Source: Virgibacillus ndiopensis (lineage in GTDB: Bacteria > Bacillota > Bacilli > Bacillales > Amphibacillaceae). From it: 64,000 nt of DNA. Below, piece by piece: positions 28,173 to 37,955 of this stretch (positions within the stretch are counted from its first letter, which is position 1; each line of letters opens with the position of its first letter). The notes under the pieces were generated by a model. That model was not told the origin of the DNA and did no database searches. It saw only the letters and a list, made by a program, of their open reading frames with translations. A program made the position numbers and the translations under genes. The stretch is taken from the NCBI RefSeq assembly GCF_900187325.1, contig NZ_FZMZ01000005.1, positions 682,001 to 746,000 of the forward strand. Reading direction: 5' to 3'.

Positions 28173-29514
28173 TGATATCCCCCAATTCTTTAACAAAAGT
28201 ATTAATTTCCTCTTTTGTACGAATTTCTGTAACCGCAATTAACATATGTCCTTTTAATTCGGGATAAGCTTGTTCTAGATCATAGCCTCCAATAAATCCT
28301 TTTTGCAGGAGTTGAGTATTATATTCCGTAACAGATCCAGACAATTTAACAACCAATTCATTGAAAAAAGTTCCCGTTGTCATAACCTCTAAATTAGCCT
28401 CTGATAATTTCTGTTTCATATAACGTGCCTTGTGCATATTCAGCATAGCCATTTTTTTCAGTCCATGTTTTCCAATCGAACTCATTGCTACAGAACTAGC
28501 TAATGCATTCAGCGCTTGGTTCGAGCATATATTTGAAGTAGCTTTATCTCGCCTTATATGCTGTTCACGAGCCTGTAACGTTAATACAAAACCACGCTGC
28601 CCATCTTCATCCTTTGTCTGTCCTACTAATCTACCAGGAACTTTCCGCATAAGTTTTGTAGTAGTTGCAAAATATCCACAATGTGGTCCACCAAATTGTG
28701 CTGGGATACCAAATACCTGTGTATCACCTACAACAATGTCTGCTCCGAACTCGCCTGGAGGTGTTAAATATCCTAATGCTAGTGGATTACTAGAAACAAT
28801 AAACATCGTCTTCTTCTGTTGATCAATTATTTCTTTTACCTCGTTTAATGGTTCTATTTGTCCAAAAAAGTTAGGGTATTGGATAACGACGCTTGCTGTA
28901 TTTTCATCCAACTCATTCGCTAATTGCTTTAAGTCTGTGCGCCCATTTACTTGATCTATCTCAACAATTTCCAAATTTGGCCCTTTAGCATATGAATCGA
29001 TTACTGCTCGTGATTCTGGATGGACAGCTTTTGATACGAGAATTTTTTTCTTTTTCGTTGTTGCTGCACTTAAATTTACTGCCTCAGCGAGTGCAGTTCC
29101 ACCATCATACATGGACGAATTAGCTACCGCCATTCCCGTTAGTTCACTAATCATTGTTTGGAATTCAAAAATAGCTTGTAATTCCCCTTGCGAAATTTCA
29201 GGCTGATATGGTGTATAAGCTGTGTAAAACTCTGACCGTGATATAACGTGGTCAACAACTGAAGGTATAAAATGATCGTACACACCTGCACCTAAAAATG
29301 AACGATATTCTTTTAAATTAGCATTTTTACTTGCAAGATTGGAAAGTTCCTTTTTCAATTCTACTTCGCTAGTAGGCTTTTTAAGATTAAGATCTCCCTT
29401 AAACCGAACTTTACTTGGAATATCAGAGAATAATTCATCTGTAGTATCTACGCCGATTGTTTCCAACATTTCTTTTTTATCGGCTTCAGTCATTGGCAAA
29501 TAACGAAATTCCAT
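28165..29514 (-). CDS. gcvPA: Glycine dehydrogenase (decarboxylating) subunit 1, GcvPA
   Basis: The N-terminal half of the split P-protein, forming a heterotetramer with GcvPB. The 449 residues begin with [21 protein letters not shown], standard for the subunit, and show [17 protein letters not shown] and [20 protein letters not shown]. It follows gcvT by 12 bp and is controlled by the same glycine riboswitch. Confidence 0.97.
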   Translation of the reverse strand: MEFRYLPMTEADKKEMLETIGVDTTDELFSDIPSKVRFKGDLNLKKPTSEVELKKELSNLASKNANLKEYRSFLGAGVYDHFIPSVVDHVISRSEFYTAYTPYQPEISQGELQAIFEFQTMISELTGMAVANSSMYDGGTALAEAVNLSAATTKKKKILVSKAVHPESRAVIDSYAKGPNLEIVEIDQVNGRTDLKQLANELDENTASVVIQYPNFFGQIEPLNEVKEIIDQQKKTMFIVSSNPLALGYLTPPGEFGADIVVGDTQVFGIPAQFGGPHCGYFATTTKLMRKVPGRLVGQTKDEDGQRGFVLTLQAREQHIRRDKATSNICSNQALNALASSVAMSSIGKHGLKKMAMLNMHKARYMKQKLSEANLEVMTTGTFFNELVVKLSGSVTEYNTQLLQKGFIGGYDLEQAYPELKGHMLIAVTEIRTKEEINTFVKELGDING

Positions 29515-29526
29515 TATGTTCCCTCC

Positions 29527-30633
29527 CTATTTTGAACGTTTATAAAATGGTGTCTCAACAACAACTGCTTTTAATTGACGTTTACGAACCTGTACAACTA
29601 ATTCTGTTCCGATTTGAGCAAATTCGGTTTTTATTAGTGCTAACCCAACATTTTTTTGTAATGTTGGTGATTGCGTCCCAGAAGTAACAAATCCAATTTT
29701 CTCTTCATCTAACAAAACTTCATAACCATGCCGCGGAATCCCTTTATCGATCATTTCAATGCCTACAAGTTTTCTTGCTGGTCCTTCTTCTTTTTGCTTT
29801 TGAAGTACATTTTTCCCAATAAAATCTGTATCTTTATTTAATTTTACAGCAAATGCAAGCCCTGCCTCGATAGGAGTAATATCCTTCGATAGCTCCTGTC
29901 CATATAATGCCAAATTTGCTTCAAAACGCAATGTATCTCTAGCTCCGAGTCCGATAGGCTCTAGGCCACTAACCTTACCTGCTTCCAATAGCAGCTGCCA
30001 CAATTCTTGACCACTTGCAGTATCAATATAGATTTCAAAACCGTCTTCACCAGTATATCCCGTTCTTGAAACAATAGCGCTGGACGAAATAGTAGAAAAA
30101 TAAACCGGATTTTCAAAACGGAAAAATTTAATTTCACGAAGGTCTGTTTCTGTTAATGTTTGTAAAATCTCTTCTGCTAATGGACCTTGAAGAGCTAACT
30201 GCACATAATTTGCTGATTCATTAGTAATGGTAACTTTTTCTGTATTATTTTTTACCAGCCACTCGTAGTCTTTTTCCGTATTGGCTGCATTTACTACAAG
30301 TAGATAATGATTTTCTTCAAGCATATAAACAATTAAATCGTCAACAGTGCCACCACTTTCATAGCACATAAAAGTATATTGCGCACGTTTAGGTTGTAAC
30401 TTTGAAACATCGTTGGTCATTATTTTTTGTAAAAAATTCAGACTATTTTTCCCTTTTACAACAATCTCTCCCATGTGAGAAACATCGAATAAACCTGCTT
30501 TTGTTCGAGTGACTTCATGTTCTTGTTTAATACTTGAAAATTGAACAGGTAAATCCCATCCACCAAAATCAATTGTTTTCGCCCCATACTTTTCATATTC
30601 AGGGAATAATGGGGTTCGTTTTAATTCACTCAC
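29527..30633 (-). CDS. gcvT: Aminomethyltransferase GcvT
   Basis: The T-protein of the glycine cleavage system transfers the methylene group to tetrahydrofolate and releases ammonia. The 368 residues match the family. [12 protein letters not shown] (about 49-60), DDLIVYML and [13 protein letters not shown] are typical. GTG start behind GAAGGAG. First gene of gcvT-gcvPA-gcvPB. gcvH and lpd are not in the window. Confidence 0.97.
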   Translation of the reverse strand: MSELKRTPLFPEYEKYGAKTIDFGGWDLPVQFSSIKQEHEVTRTKAGLFDVSHMGEIVVKGKNSLNFLQKIMTNDVSKLQPKRAQYTFMCYESGGTVDDLIVYMLEENHYLLVVNAANTEKDYEWLVKNNTEKVTITNESANYVQLALQGPLAEEILQTLTETDLREIKFFRFENPVYFSTISSSAIVSRTGYTGEDGFEIYIDTASGQELWQLLLEAGKVSGLEPIGLGARDTLRFEANLALYGQELSKDITPIEAGLAFAVKLNKDTDFIGKNVLQKQKEEGPARKLVGIEMIDKGIPRHGYEVLLDEEKIGFVTSGTQSPTLQKNVGLALIKTEFAQIGTELVVQVRKRQLKAVVVETPFYKRSK

Positions 30634-30665
30634 ATTAATCCACTCCTTCTATTTACTTTTGTCCA

Positions 30666-30705
30666 TAAAAAAACAGAGATTTCACTGATACCCATGAAAT
30701 CTCTG
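30666..30705 (-). terminator. Riboswitch-controlled terminator before gcvT
   Basis: CAGAGATTTCA pairs with TGAAATCTCTG and is followed by seven T residues on the minus strand. Its upstream arm can also pair within the second glycine aptamer (GGACAGAG end), the expression platform expected for an ON switch. Confidence 0.8.
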
Positions 30706-30912
30706 TCCGTCAACCTGAAAGTTGCGCACTACTTGAAATCGCATTCAATCATAATTCCAAGATTTGTGCTTGCTTCGTTGGTGGTTTACAGTTACGTAAA
30801 CACTCTCCAGAGTTGCGTCCTACAAGAGTCTTTTTGCCTGAGAGATTCACATTTGTTTGCTCCTTCGGCGTTACTTATAAACTAGATTTTATAAGTAATC
30901 TCTCCCCTTGTA
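30700..30912 (-). ncRNA. Tandem glycine riboswitch
   Basis: Two aptamers lie in series on the minus strand. The first has GGGGAGAG, CGCCGAAGGAGCAAAC and CTCTCAGGCAAAAAGACTC. The second has GGACGCAACTCTGGAGAGTG, ACCACCAACGAAGCAAGC and CTTTCAGGTTGACGGACAG. The sequence repeats and linker match the known gcvT riboswitch, which binds glycine and lets the gcv operon be read through. A probable promoter lies upstream (TTGATA at 30956-30961). Confidence 0.95.
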
Positions 30913-31095
30913 ATCATTCGCTTTAATGAAAATATATGTATTTGGTTATACTATGTATCAATACTCGCGAAAAATCTATTTATTTTGGATTTAGTATATC
31001 ACACAATACATAGGAAAAATAGAACTAAATACAGAAACATTTTAACTTTTTTATTTCATAAAAAACACGTCATTGTTATAAAGGAAGTACAAATA

Positions 31096-32757
31096 ATGAG
31101 CAAAATTCAACTAAAAAAAGACACTACATTTATCGAAGAATTTTTGACCAATCTTGATAATGAAGGACCCTTCTCCAGTTGGGAGCTTTTTCAAATGAAC
31201 TACCAAGCAGAAGCGACCTCGATGACACCAACTTTTAATGGTTTACGTGCTTTGGATTATTTACCACATGTAGATTTTCTTCCACACCAAATTCAGACAG
31301 CCAAGCAAGCTGTAGAGGAAATGAATGGCCGCGCTATTCTAGCCGATGAAGTTGGATTAGGAAAAACAATCGAGGCAGGTTTAATATTAAAAGAATATAT
31401 GATTAGAGGACTGGTAAAAAAAGCATTGATCTTAGTTCCAGCATCATTAGTCAGTCAATGGGCAAAAGAACTAAATGAGAAATTTTACATTCCTGCAATC
31501 CCATATCGGAAAAGCTACAATTGGGAGCAAGTTGACATACTTATATCTTCCATTGATACAGCAAAAAGATCTCCACATAGGGAACAAATTTTAGACATCA
31601 ATTACGATTTTATTCTAATTGATGAAGCGCATAAACTTAAAAACCATAAAACCAAAAATTATGAGTTTGTACGAGCATTAAAGAAGAAGTATTGTCTATT
31701 ATTAACCGCAACACCTGTACAAAACCGATTAATTGAAATCTTTAATTTGGTATCAATTTTGAAACCAGGTCATTTAGGCAATTATGAAACATTTTTAGAA
31801 CAATATGGCAAGGATCGCAAAAACATAAAACAAGATGCATACTTGAAGCAATTAGTTCAAAAAGTAATGATACGTAACACTAGAAAAGGCACCGAATTAA
31901 GTAATACAAGTCGGAACATCGAAACAGTCTGGCTGGATTTTACAGAAGAAGAAAAAGCATTTTACCAAGAATTAGATCAGCTAACCGGAACATTTGCAAC
32001 ATTTACTAAGATTACATTACTGAGAGAAATTTGTTCATCACGTGAAGCATGTTTCTTATCACTAAAGAAAATGGCTGACAATGAAAATGCTAATAGTGAA
32101 ATTTTTCGTTCCCTGATGAGCAAAATCGAAGAACTTCCTAATCATTCAAAAGCAGAAAAAGTGGTAGAAATAATTCAAAGGAATTCGGATGAAAAAGTCA
32201 TTATTTTTACCGAATACCGAGCAACTCAACTTTATTTACAATGGTATTTACAGCAAAATAATATAACATCGGTACCTTTTAGAGGTGGATTTAAAAGCGG
32301 TAAAAAGGATTGGATGAAACAACTGTTTAAAAACCATGCACAAGTATTGATCGCAACAGAAGCAGGCGGAGAAGGGATTAACCTTCAATTTTGTAATCAC
32401 CTGATAAATTATGACTTGCCATGGAATCCAATGCGCATTGAACAACGTATTGGTCGTATCCATCGTTATGGACAAGAAAAAGATGTTCACATTTATAATA
32501 TGGCAATTCGTGAAACTGTTGAAGAACATATCATGAATTTGCTATATGAAAAAATTAAATTATTTGAACAAGTAATTGGTAATTTAGACATGATATTAGC
32601 TGAACTAAACATAACCGATATCGAAACTGAACTACAAACTATTTTTTCGGAATCAACGTCAACAGGTGAAGCTAAAATTAAGTTAGATAATCTCTCTTCT
32701 ATTATTAAGTACACACATGATTCTACAGTTAGTGAGGAAAAACAATATGGCAATTGA
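31096..32757 (+). CDS. yqhH: SNF2-family helicase YqhH (RapA-like)
   Basis: A 553-residue superfamily 2 ATPase with Walker A DEVGLGKTIEAGL (about 83-95), DEAH box LIDEAHK (about 177), LLTATPVQN, and C-terminal motifs RIEQRIGRIHRYGQ typical of the RapA/HepA branch of Swi2/Snf2. It probably remodels protein-nucleic acid complexes; the target is unknown. The ATG at 31096 follows AAAGGAAG. It overlaps yqhG by 11 bp, as expected for functionally paired genes. Confidence 0.92.
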   Translation: MSKIQLKKDTTFIEEFLTNLDNEGPFSSWELFQMNYQAEATSMTPTFNGLRALDYLPHVDFLPHQIQTAKQAVEEMNGRAILADEVGLGKTIEAGLILKEYMIRGLVKKALILVPASLVSQWAKELNEKFYIPAIPYRKSYNWEQVDILISSIDTAKRSPHREQILDINYDFILIDEAHKLKNHKTKNYEFVRALKKKYCLLLTATPVQNRLIEIFNLVSILKPGHLGNYETFLEQYGKDRKNIKQDAYLKQLVQKVMIRNTRKGTELSNTSRNIETVWLDFTEEEKAFYQELDQLTGTFATFTKITLLREICSSREACFLSLKKMADNENANSEIFRSLMSKIEELPNHSKAEKVVEIIQRNSDEKVIIFTEYRATQLYLQWYLQQNNITSVPFRGGFKSGKKDWMKQLFKNHAQVLIATEAGGEGINLQFCNHLINYDLPWNPMRIEQRIGRIHRYGQEKDVHIYNMAIRETVEEHIMNLLYEKIKLFEQVIGNLDMILAELNITDIETELQTIFSESTSTGEAKIKLDNLSSIIKYTHDSTVSEEKQYGN

Positions 32758-33550
32758 ACATTTACATGATTTCTTACAAAATTATTTTACAGCGCATAAC
32801 TGTGAATTAGTTCATAACCAGGATGGAATATTAACGGTACAGTTAACGGAAAAAATGGACAGAGCATTAATGAATAGACCATTCTACTGGCATTATGTTA
32901 AAAGTACTGGATTTGCTGGAGAGCCAATGAAATTAACGTTAATTACCAACCCTGATAGGCGTGATGATAAAGGTGAATGGATCCATTTTGGTAGCCCAAG
33001 GTTACAACAATTGTTTGCTCACCTTCATGACAATGAAAAGTTCACAAAACTATTTCAAAAGATTGATACTACTAAAAAAACTGCATTATATCCTTGGCTA
33101 GTCATTAATATTAAAATAAGCTATATAGGAAAACAAAAGAGAGATGAGATTATATCCATTGGTTTACATTTAGTAAATGGGATGATGAAAACAGAAATGA
33201 TGGAGTATTTAAAGACTATTCCGCTTCAAATGACTATATCTGATTATTGTTTTACTATATCACCATTAATAAAGGTGAAAAGTGGATTCAAACGTATTGA
33301 AGCGGTTCTTGAAAATTACATTGAAAATCAAACATACGAATGGGCAGACGAATCGTTAAAAACGTTAAATGAGGAAATTGACTTACTGAAGCATTTTTAT
33401 AGTGATAGGATGGATGAGGAAAATTTAGACAACAAAATGGAACAAGAATTAAATGAAATTACAAATCGATATCAACCACATGTTTTATTTAATGTAATTA
33501 ATGGAGGGATTTTTTATCTTACTGATGATCCAACGCTTACAATTCAATAA
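32747..33550 (+). CDS. yqhG: YqhG family protein
   Basis: A 267-residue soluble protein of unknown function, always paired with the yqhH helicase in Bacillaceae. It begins MAIEHLHDFL and has a central region KLTLITNPDRRDDKGEWIHFGSPRLQQL. No catalytic motif is recognised. The ATG lies inside the last codons of yqhH, with no strong ribosome binding site, so translation is probably coupled. Confidence 0.88.
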   Translation: MAIEHLHDFLQNYFTAHNCELVHNQDGILTVQLTEKMDRALMNRPFYWHYVKSTGFAGEPMKLTLITNPDRRDDKGEWIHFGSPRLQQLFAHLHDNEKFTKLFQKIDTTKKTALYPWLVINIKISYIGKQKRDEIISIGLHLVNGMMKTEMMEYLKTIPLQMTISDYCFTISPLIKVKSGFKRIEAVLENYIENQTYEWADESLKTLNEEIDLLKHFYSDRMDEENLDNKMEQELNEITNRYQPHVLFNVINGGIFYLTDDPTLTIQ

Positions 33551-33578
33551 AGCAGGCTCCCAATAACGAGAGCCTGCT
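33551..33578. terminator. Hairpin between yqhG and yqzE
   Basis: AGCAGGCTC pairs with GAGCCTGCT across a 10-nt loop. It begins right after the yqhG stop and reaches the yqzE stop codon. T-tracts are weak, so termination may be inefficient. Confidence 0.55.
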
Positions 33579-33765
33579 ACTCAGCTTTCTTCATAAACAT
33601 TTTTAAGGCGAATGGTAGGACACCTAGCCATTTATTCGAAAATGATGAAACATTACTGTTTTGTTGTTTTTTCCGTGATTTTCGTTCATCACGAGGCGTA
33701 TCAATATATGTCACTACCTGCTCTGTCATGTATTTCACATAATCATTACCAGAAATAGCTATCAC
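33577..33765 (-). CDS. yqzE: YqzE family protein
   Basis: A roughly 60-residue protein recognisable by the NDYVKYMTEQVVTYIDTPRDERK signature and a basic middle, matching YqzE, a competence-linked small protein of Bacillus next to comG. The start is uncertain: the GTG at 33765 forms part of the GAGGTG site itself, and a rare ATT seven bases further on (giving M-SGNDYVKYM) is better placed. Confidence 0.85.
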   Translation of the reverse strand: MIAISGNDYVKYMTEQVVTYIDTPRDERKSRKKQQNSNVSSFSNKWLGVLPFALKMFMKKAE

Positions 33766-33821
33766 CTCACTTGCATGTTATAGTTCTAGCGTTTCCATTT
33801 GTTATCAAGCTATACTTTCGT

Positions 33822-34313
33822 TCAATTGATTTTTTTGATTATTTCATTTGTAATAACTTCCATCGTTTTGTTATCGGTAGTGATGATGTGTTCAGCACAG
33901 TTTTTATATAGGTTAGTCCTCCAATTATATAATTTTTTCTTTTCTTCCACACCTTTGTTCCAAAGCGGCCTTTTTTGATCATTTTCTAAACGCTTCTTAA
34001 TTTCATTAAAGGATGTATGTAAATAAATCACTATGCCAGATTTCATATAATTAGTATTCTCTTCTTTTTCTACAATGCCTCCACCAGTTGACACGACAGC
34101 ATTAGAATTTGGAGTTTGTCTTAACACTTCTGATTCATATATACGAAACGTACTTTCTCCTTCCTCTTTAAATATTGATGCTATTGACTGCTTATATTTT
34201 TCTTCGACCGTAACATCTGTGTCAATCAAAGGAATATTTAAATTTAAACTTAGTCTCTCCCCTATTGAACTTTTTCCGCTGCCCATAAAGCCAATTAAAT
34301 AAATTGTTTTCAT
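33822..34313 (-). CDS. aroK: Shikimate kinase AroK
   Basis: It phosphorylates shikimate with ATP. The 163 residues are a little shorter than the usual 170-185. P-loop GFMGSGKSS (about 8-16), DTDVTVEE with the shikimate-binding Asp, VVSTGGGIV, and the RPLWNK lid are all present. B. subtilis AroI is in the same neighbourhood. It diverges from comGA. Confidence 0.93.
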   Translation of the reverse strand: MKTIYLIGFMGSGKSSIGERLSLNLNIPLIDTDVTVEEKYKQSIASIFKEEGESTFRIYESEVLRQTPNSNAVVSTGGGIVEKEENTNYMKSGIVIYLHTSFNEIKKRLENDQKRPLWNKGVEEKKKLYNWRTNLYKNCAEHIITTDNKTMEVITNEIIKKIN

Positions 34314-34434
34314 GTCTTATTTCACCCCAAAAGAATTTTTATAAATAATTTTTTAAAAAAGAAGGAATTTGTTATTTAATGTCGAATATAGGAATTATAA
34401 CAAAATCAAAATTAAATATGGAGGTGTTACTTCA

Positions 34435-35442
34435 TTGACCCCCGCAACAACTCTTTCGCAAAAACTTCTTCTTTCTTCGTTTGAAGCACAAGCTTCTGAC
34501 ATTCATTTTTATCCCTATGAAAATCATACTGATATTTATTTTCGAATACACGGTAAACGAAAATTCCATAAACAGATACTTTCTTCTCAATATCAATTAC
34601 TATTAGCTTATTTCAAGTTTACATCAGGTATGGACATAGGGGAAATAAGAAAACCACAAAATGGTACTATAACCTTTAAAACAACTGCTGTACATTATGA
34701 CCTTCGTTTATCAACACTCCCTGTAAACCATATGGAAAGCCTGGCCATTCGTATCCTTCCACAGAATGAAAACCTTTCACTTGAACAATTATTTCTTTTT
34801 CCAAATCAACTTAAAAAACTTAAAAATTTACTTTTGAACCGTGCGGGTATCATCCTGTTTACAGGGCCAACAGGAAGTGGTAAAACCACAACCCTTTATG
34901 CATTACTCCAAACGATCTTACAGCAAGATTCTTACCAAACGATCACATTAGAGGATCCAATCGAAAAAGAAATCACAAATATTCTACAGGTTCAAGTTAA
35001 TGAAAAAGCTGGAATAACCTATCAAGTTGGATTAAAAGCAGCATTAAGACATGACCCTGATATTATCATGGTTGGTGAAATTCGTGACCGGGAAACTGCG
35101 CGTTTTGCTTTTGAGGCATCCCTTACAGGTCATCTCGTTTTAAGCACACTTCATGCGAAAAATGCACATGGTACAATACATCGATTGTTGGAAATGGGAC
35201 TGTCGATAACCGATTTAAAACAATCACTAATTTCAGTTGCCGCTTTACAATTACTACCTATTACAATAAACCAACTTACAAGAAGAGCTGCCATTTTAGA
35301 ATTTTTGGATGATGACTTGTTAGAGAGTGCATTGAATGGAGAAGATGTTGAGACTATGGACCATTTTCAAACATTTCAGCACTTAAGAAAGAAGGCATTT
35401 GCATATGGCTTTATATCTAAAAAAGTATACAACTCATATTAA
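34435..35442 (+). CDS. comGA: Competence ATPase ComGA
   Basis: ComGA is the secretion-type ATPase that drives assembly of the transformation pseudopilus. The 335 residues contain Walker A GPTGSGKTTT (about 143-152), the aspartate box and Walker B GEIRDRETA, and a HIS-box region STLHAKNAHGT. The start is set at TTG 34435 because GGAGGTG lies eight bases upstream; the longer frame gives 22 atypical residues. First gene of comG; a ComK site was not convincingly identified upstream. Confidence 0.95.
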   Translation: MTPATTLSQKLLLSSFEAQASDIHFYPYENHTDIYFRIHGKRKFHKQILSSQYQLLLAYFKFTSGMDIGEIRKPQNGTITFKTTAVHYDLRLSTLPVNHMESLAIRILPQNENLSLEQLFLFPNQLKKLKNLLLNRAGIILFTGPTGSGKTTTLYALLQTILQQDSYQTITLEDPIEKEITNILQVQVNEKAGITYQVGLKAALRHDPDIIMVGEIRDRETARFAFEASLTGHLVLSTLHAKNAHGTIHRLLEMGLSITDLKQSLISVAALQLLPITINQLTRRAAILEFLDDDLLESALNGEDVETMDHFQTFQHLRKKAFAYGFISKKVYNSY

Positions 35443-36460
35443 GCCCAAAACCATTAGAAAAGAGTTACAACTACTGTTTTTAAAACGTTTGTCCAGGCTA
35501 TTACAAAACGGCTATACCCTAATCGAGGCACTAGAAGTAATTAAATGGGATAAAAATCTGGAAAAACCGGCATCTAACGTTATAGAAGCTTTAAAAAATG
35601 GATCGTCGCTTGATCAGGCTTTTGACAAAGCCAAATTTAATCCTATTGTCACCTCCTATTTATTTTTTGTACAAGCAAATGGCGATGTTTATGCTACCAT
35701 TGAAAAATGTATCTATATGTTTGAACAACGTTTATTGTATGTACAAAAATTTCAACAAGTGGCACGTTACCCCATCATATTACTTTTTGTATTTTCTATC
35801 CTTCTATATTTCATCAAACAATCGGTTCTCCCTTCATTTCTAGATTTATTCCAAGCAAATTCAGAAACATCATCAACCGTATATTTTTCTATGGTAATCA
35901 TTGATTTTTTAAGTAGTTTTGTGGTGGTAATAATTATTTTAGCTATTGTAGGAGGTGGTTTTTGGCAGTTACACAAACATAAAATAAGTATTCATAAGCA
36001 AATTAAAGTCTATAGTTCCATCCCGATTTATCGTAAATACAAACAAATACAGACGTCTTTTCTATTCGCTACGCATTTTAGCTCTCTATTAAAAACTGGA
36101 ATCCCCATTAAAGAAATTTTAACGATTATGTCACAGCAAACGAAGTTACCTATCCTATCTTATTATTCAAAATTAATGACAGCAGAATTGCAAAAAGGTC
36201 TTCAACTATCAAGTTTATTATCGCAATTCCAATTGTTAGAAAAACAAGTCGCAATGATATTTCAAAAAAATGCAGATATAAATGCTTTGGAGAAGGATTT
36301 GTCTGTATACGCTGAACTTGTCACAGAAGAACTGCACCGAAAAATAATGAAAGTAATTACATATATTCAACCAGCTTTTTTTCTTGTACTAGCTGGGTTC
36401 ATTGTTTTCATTTATATAACTCTGATGTGGCCAATGTTTCAATTAATTAAGACTATATAA
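35405..36460 (+). CDS. comGB: Competence membrane protein ComGB
   Basis: This is the GspF-type polytopic platform protein of the pseudopilus machine. The 351 residues have two GspF repeats (about 28-150 and 225-345) with three main transmembrane segments (about 118-138, 165-192 and 325-347). It overlaps comGA by 38 bp. The ATG at 35405 has AAGAAGG nine bases before it. Confidence 0.95.
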   Translation: MALYLKKYTTHIKPKTIRKELQLLFLKRLSRLLQNGYTLIEALEVIKWDKNLEKPASNVIEALKNGSSLDQAFDKAKFNPIVTSYLFFVQANGDVYATIEKCIYMFEQRLLYVQKFQQVARYPIILLFVFSILLYFIKQSVLPSFLDLFQANSETSSTVYFSMVIIDFLSSFVVVIIILAIVGGGFWQLHKHKISIHKQIKVYSSIPIYRKYKQIQTSFLFATHFSSLLKTGIPIKEILTIMSQQTKLPILSYYSKLMTAELQKGLQLSSLLSQFQLLEKQVAMIFQKNADINALEKDLSVYAELVTEELHRKIMKVITYIQPAFFLVLAGFIVFIYITLMWPMFQLIKTI

Positions 36461-36472
36461 AGGAGAATTTAT

Positions 36473-36787
36473 ATGTTTAAAAATCAAAAAGGATTTACGC
36501 TGATAGAAATGTTAATTGTACTATTAATTATCTCGGTTTTAATAATATTAATAGTACCTAATTTAAGCGATAAAAGTAAAAAGGTTTATACAAAAGGTTG
36601 TGAGGCATTAGTTTCTGTAGTTCAAGGGCAAGTTGATTCGTACAAAATTGACAAAGGTAATAATCCTACCAATTTAGATGTATTAAAAAGTGCCGGCTAT
36701 ATATCTGAAAAACAAATGACTTGTCCGAACGACGATCCATTAATTATAACAGACGGAACAGTCGGTGTATCTACTGCAATTGAATAG
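36473..36787 (+). CDS. comGC: Major competence pseudopilin ComGC
   Basis: ComGC is the major subunit of the transformation pseudopilus. The prepilin signature KGFTLIEMLIVLLIISVL follows a short basic leader, with cleavage expected between Gly and Phe by ComC. Two cysteines remain in the mature part (KGCEAL and MTCPND), consistent with the intramolecular disulfide known for ComGC. 104 residues. Confidence 0.96.
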   Translation: MFKNQKGFTLIEMLIVLLIISVLIILIVPNLSDKSKKVYTKGCEALVSVVQGQVDSYKIDKGNNPTNLDVLKSAGYISEKQMTCPNDDPLIITDGTVGVSTAIE

Positions 36788-36795
36788 GAACAACA

Positions 36796-37230
36796 ATGAG
36801 TAAAAACGGGTTTACCCTACTTGAAGTTATTTTTGCACTTAGTATATGGGGACTATTTATTCTTTTAAGTGCACCAATAATGTTTTCAACCCTTGATAAA
36901 CAACAGGAAAAACAATTTTTTAATACATTTGAATTTGATCTACTCTATATGCAAAATATATCTTACACAACAACCGACTATATACGTTTAACGTTTAAAC
37001 TAGATAATAATACTTATGAAATCACAAAAGGAAACAGCAGTGAAGTTCTTGTTAAGAGAACCATTCCGTCCGATTGGATTGTTCAAAAAAGAACTATGAC
37101 AAAGCCCATTGCATTTAATTCAAATGGAACAATCAAGCAATCAGGCTCTTTATACATTCAAACAAAACTTTCGAAATATCGAATTGTATTTCCATTAGGT
37201 AAGGGGCGCTGCTACATTGAAAAACAATAG
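36796..37230 (+). CDS. comGD: Minor competence pseudopilin ComGD
   Basis: A 144-residue minor pseudopilin with the type IV prepilin N-terminus NGFTLLEVIFALSIWGLFI and a variable soluble C-terminal part. It lies 8 bp after comGC and overlaps comGE by 14 bp. Confidence 0.92.
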   Translation: MSKNGFTLLEVIFALSIWGLFILLSAPIMFSTLDKQQEKQFFNTFEFDLLYMQNISYTTTDYIRLTFKLDNNTYEITKGNSSEVLVKRTIPSDWIVQKRTMTKPIAFNSNGTIKQSGSLYIQTKLSKYRIVFPLGKGRCYIEKQ

Positions 37231-37558
37231 AGGATTTTCACTAATCGAGGTACTAGTAGCTTTCAGTATCATTTTTATGATTGCAACAACGCTAATACCA
37301 ATAGCATCTTTACTGAACACTGAACTTGAAATCTTAAGCCAGCGTCGTTTATTAGCAAACCATCTACATGACGAACTGCAACTATATTTATGGAACAACA
37401 AAGCCACCATCCCCTCAACCTATTCAGAAATGATTGATAAGAAAAAAGTTCTATTTCATTTTACAAACGAAAACAACTTAATTAAAGGATGTGCAGAGTG
37501 GCAAAATGTTAAACAATCGACTGAAAAGTATTGTTTATATGGATATCAACAAAAATGA
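37217..37558 (+). CDS. comGE: Minor competence pseudopilin ComGE
   Basis: A 113-residue protein with a prepilin-like start RGFSLIEVLVAFSIIF. It begins at TTG within the end of comGD (AAGGGG lies ten bases upstream) and overlaps comGF. Assignment follows position and prepilin motif. Confidence 0.88.
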   Translation: MKNNRGFSLIEVLVAFSIIFMIATTLIPIASLLNTELEILSQRRLLANHLHDELQLYLWNNKATIPSTYSEMIDKKKVLFHFTNENNLIKGCAEWQNVKQSTEKYCLYGYQQK

Positions 37559-37955
37559 ACAAGGTTTTACTTTCATTACGCTGCTTGTCACAATTACTAT
37601 ATTCTTTATGACCCTCCCTTTTGTCGGATATATACCCAAAACAATAACCTATTCTTCAAATTACGATGAAATTTCCGTCCTTCAGTTTTTTAATTTTTTA
37701 AGAGACGATGTTATTAAAGCAACAGATTTCACCATCGATTCAAATAGGATAAATCTTAATATGAAGGATGGAACTGTCGTATCCTTTGAACAATATGGCG
37801 ACATTATCAGACGGCAGGTTGACGGTCAGGGACATGAAATTTATCTTCATGATATTAAGAATTTTGAATTAAAACCTTTACCTTATGGTATCCATCTTAC
37901 AATTACCTCCATACAAGGAGACAACTATGAAAAATCAATCATTTTTTATCGCTAA
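37506..37955 (+). CDS. comGF: Minor competence pseudopilin ComGF
   Basis: The roughly 149-residue protein contains QGFTFITLLVTITIFFM, a prepilin-like hydrophobic helix, and a soluble tail. The start is ambiguous: GTG 37491, ATG 37506 or ATG 37539 are all in frame and none has a strong site, so it is probably coupled to comGE, which it overlaps. Confidence 0.87.
   Translation: MLNNRLKSIVYMDINKNEQGFTFITLLVTITIFFMTLPFVGYIPKTITYSSNYDEISVLQFFNFLRDDVIKATDFTIDSNRINLNMKDGTVVSFEQYGDIIRRQVDGQGHEIYLHDIKNFELKPLPYGIHLTITSIQGDNYEKSIIFYR

Noticed and set aside
31096-33550. yqhH-yqhG as an anti-phage system
   Set aside because: SNF2 helicases occur in defence systems such as DISARM, but here there are no methylase, nuclease or PLD partners, and the pair is part of the conserved chromosomal backbone.
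34322-34360. ComK box (AAAA-N5-TTTT pair) before comGA
   Set aside because: Two imperfect AT-boxes (AAAAGAATTTTTA and AAATAATTTTTTA) are present but only 1 bp apart, not at the usual 8, 18 or 31 bp spacing.
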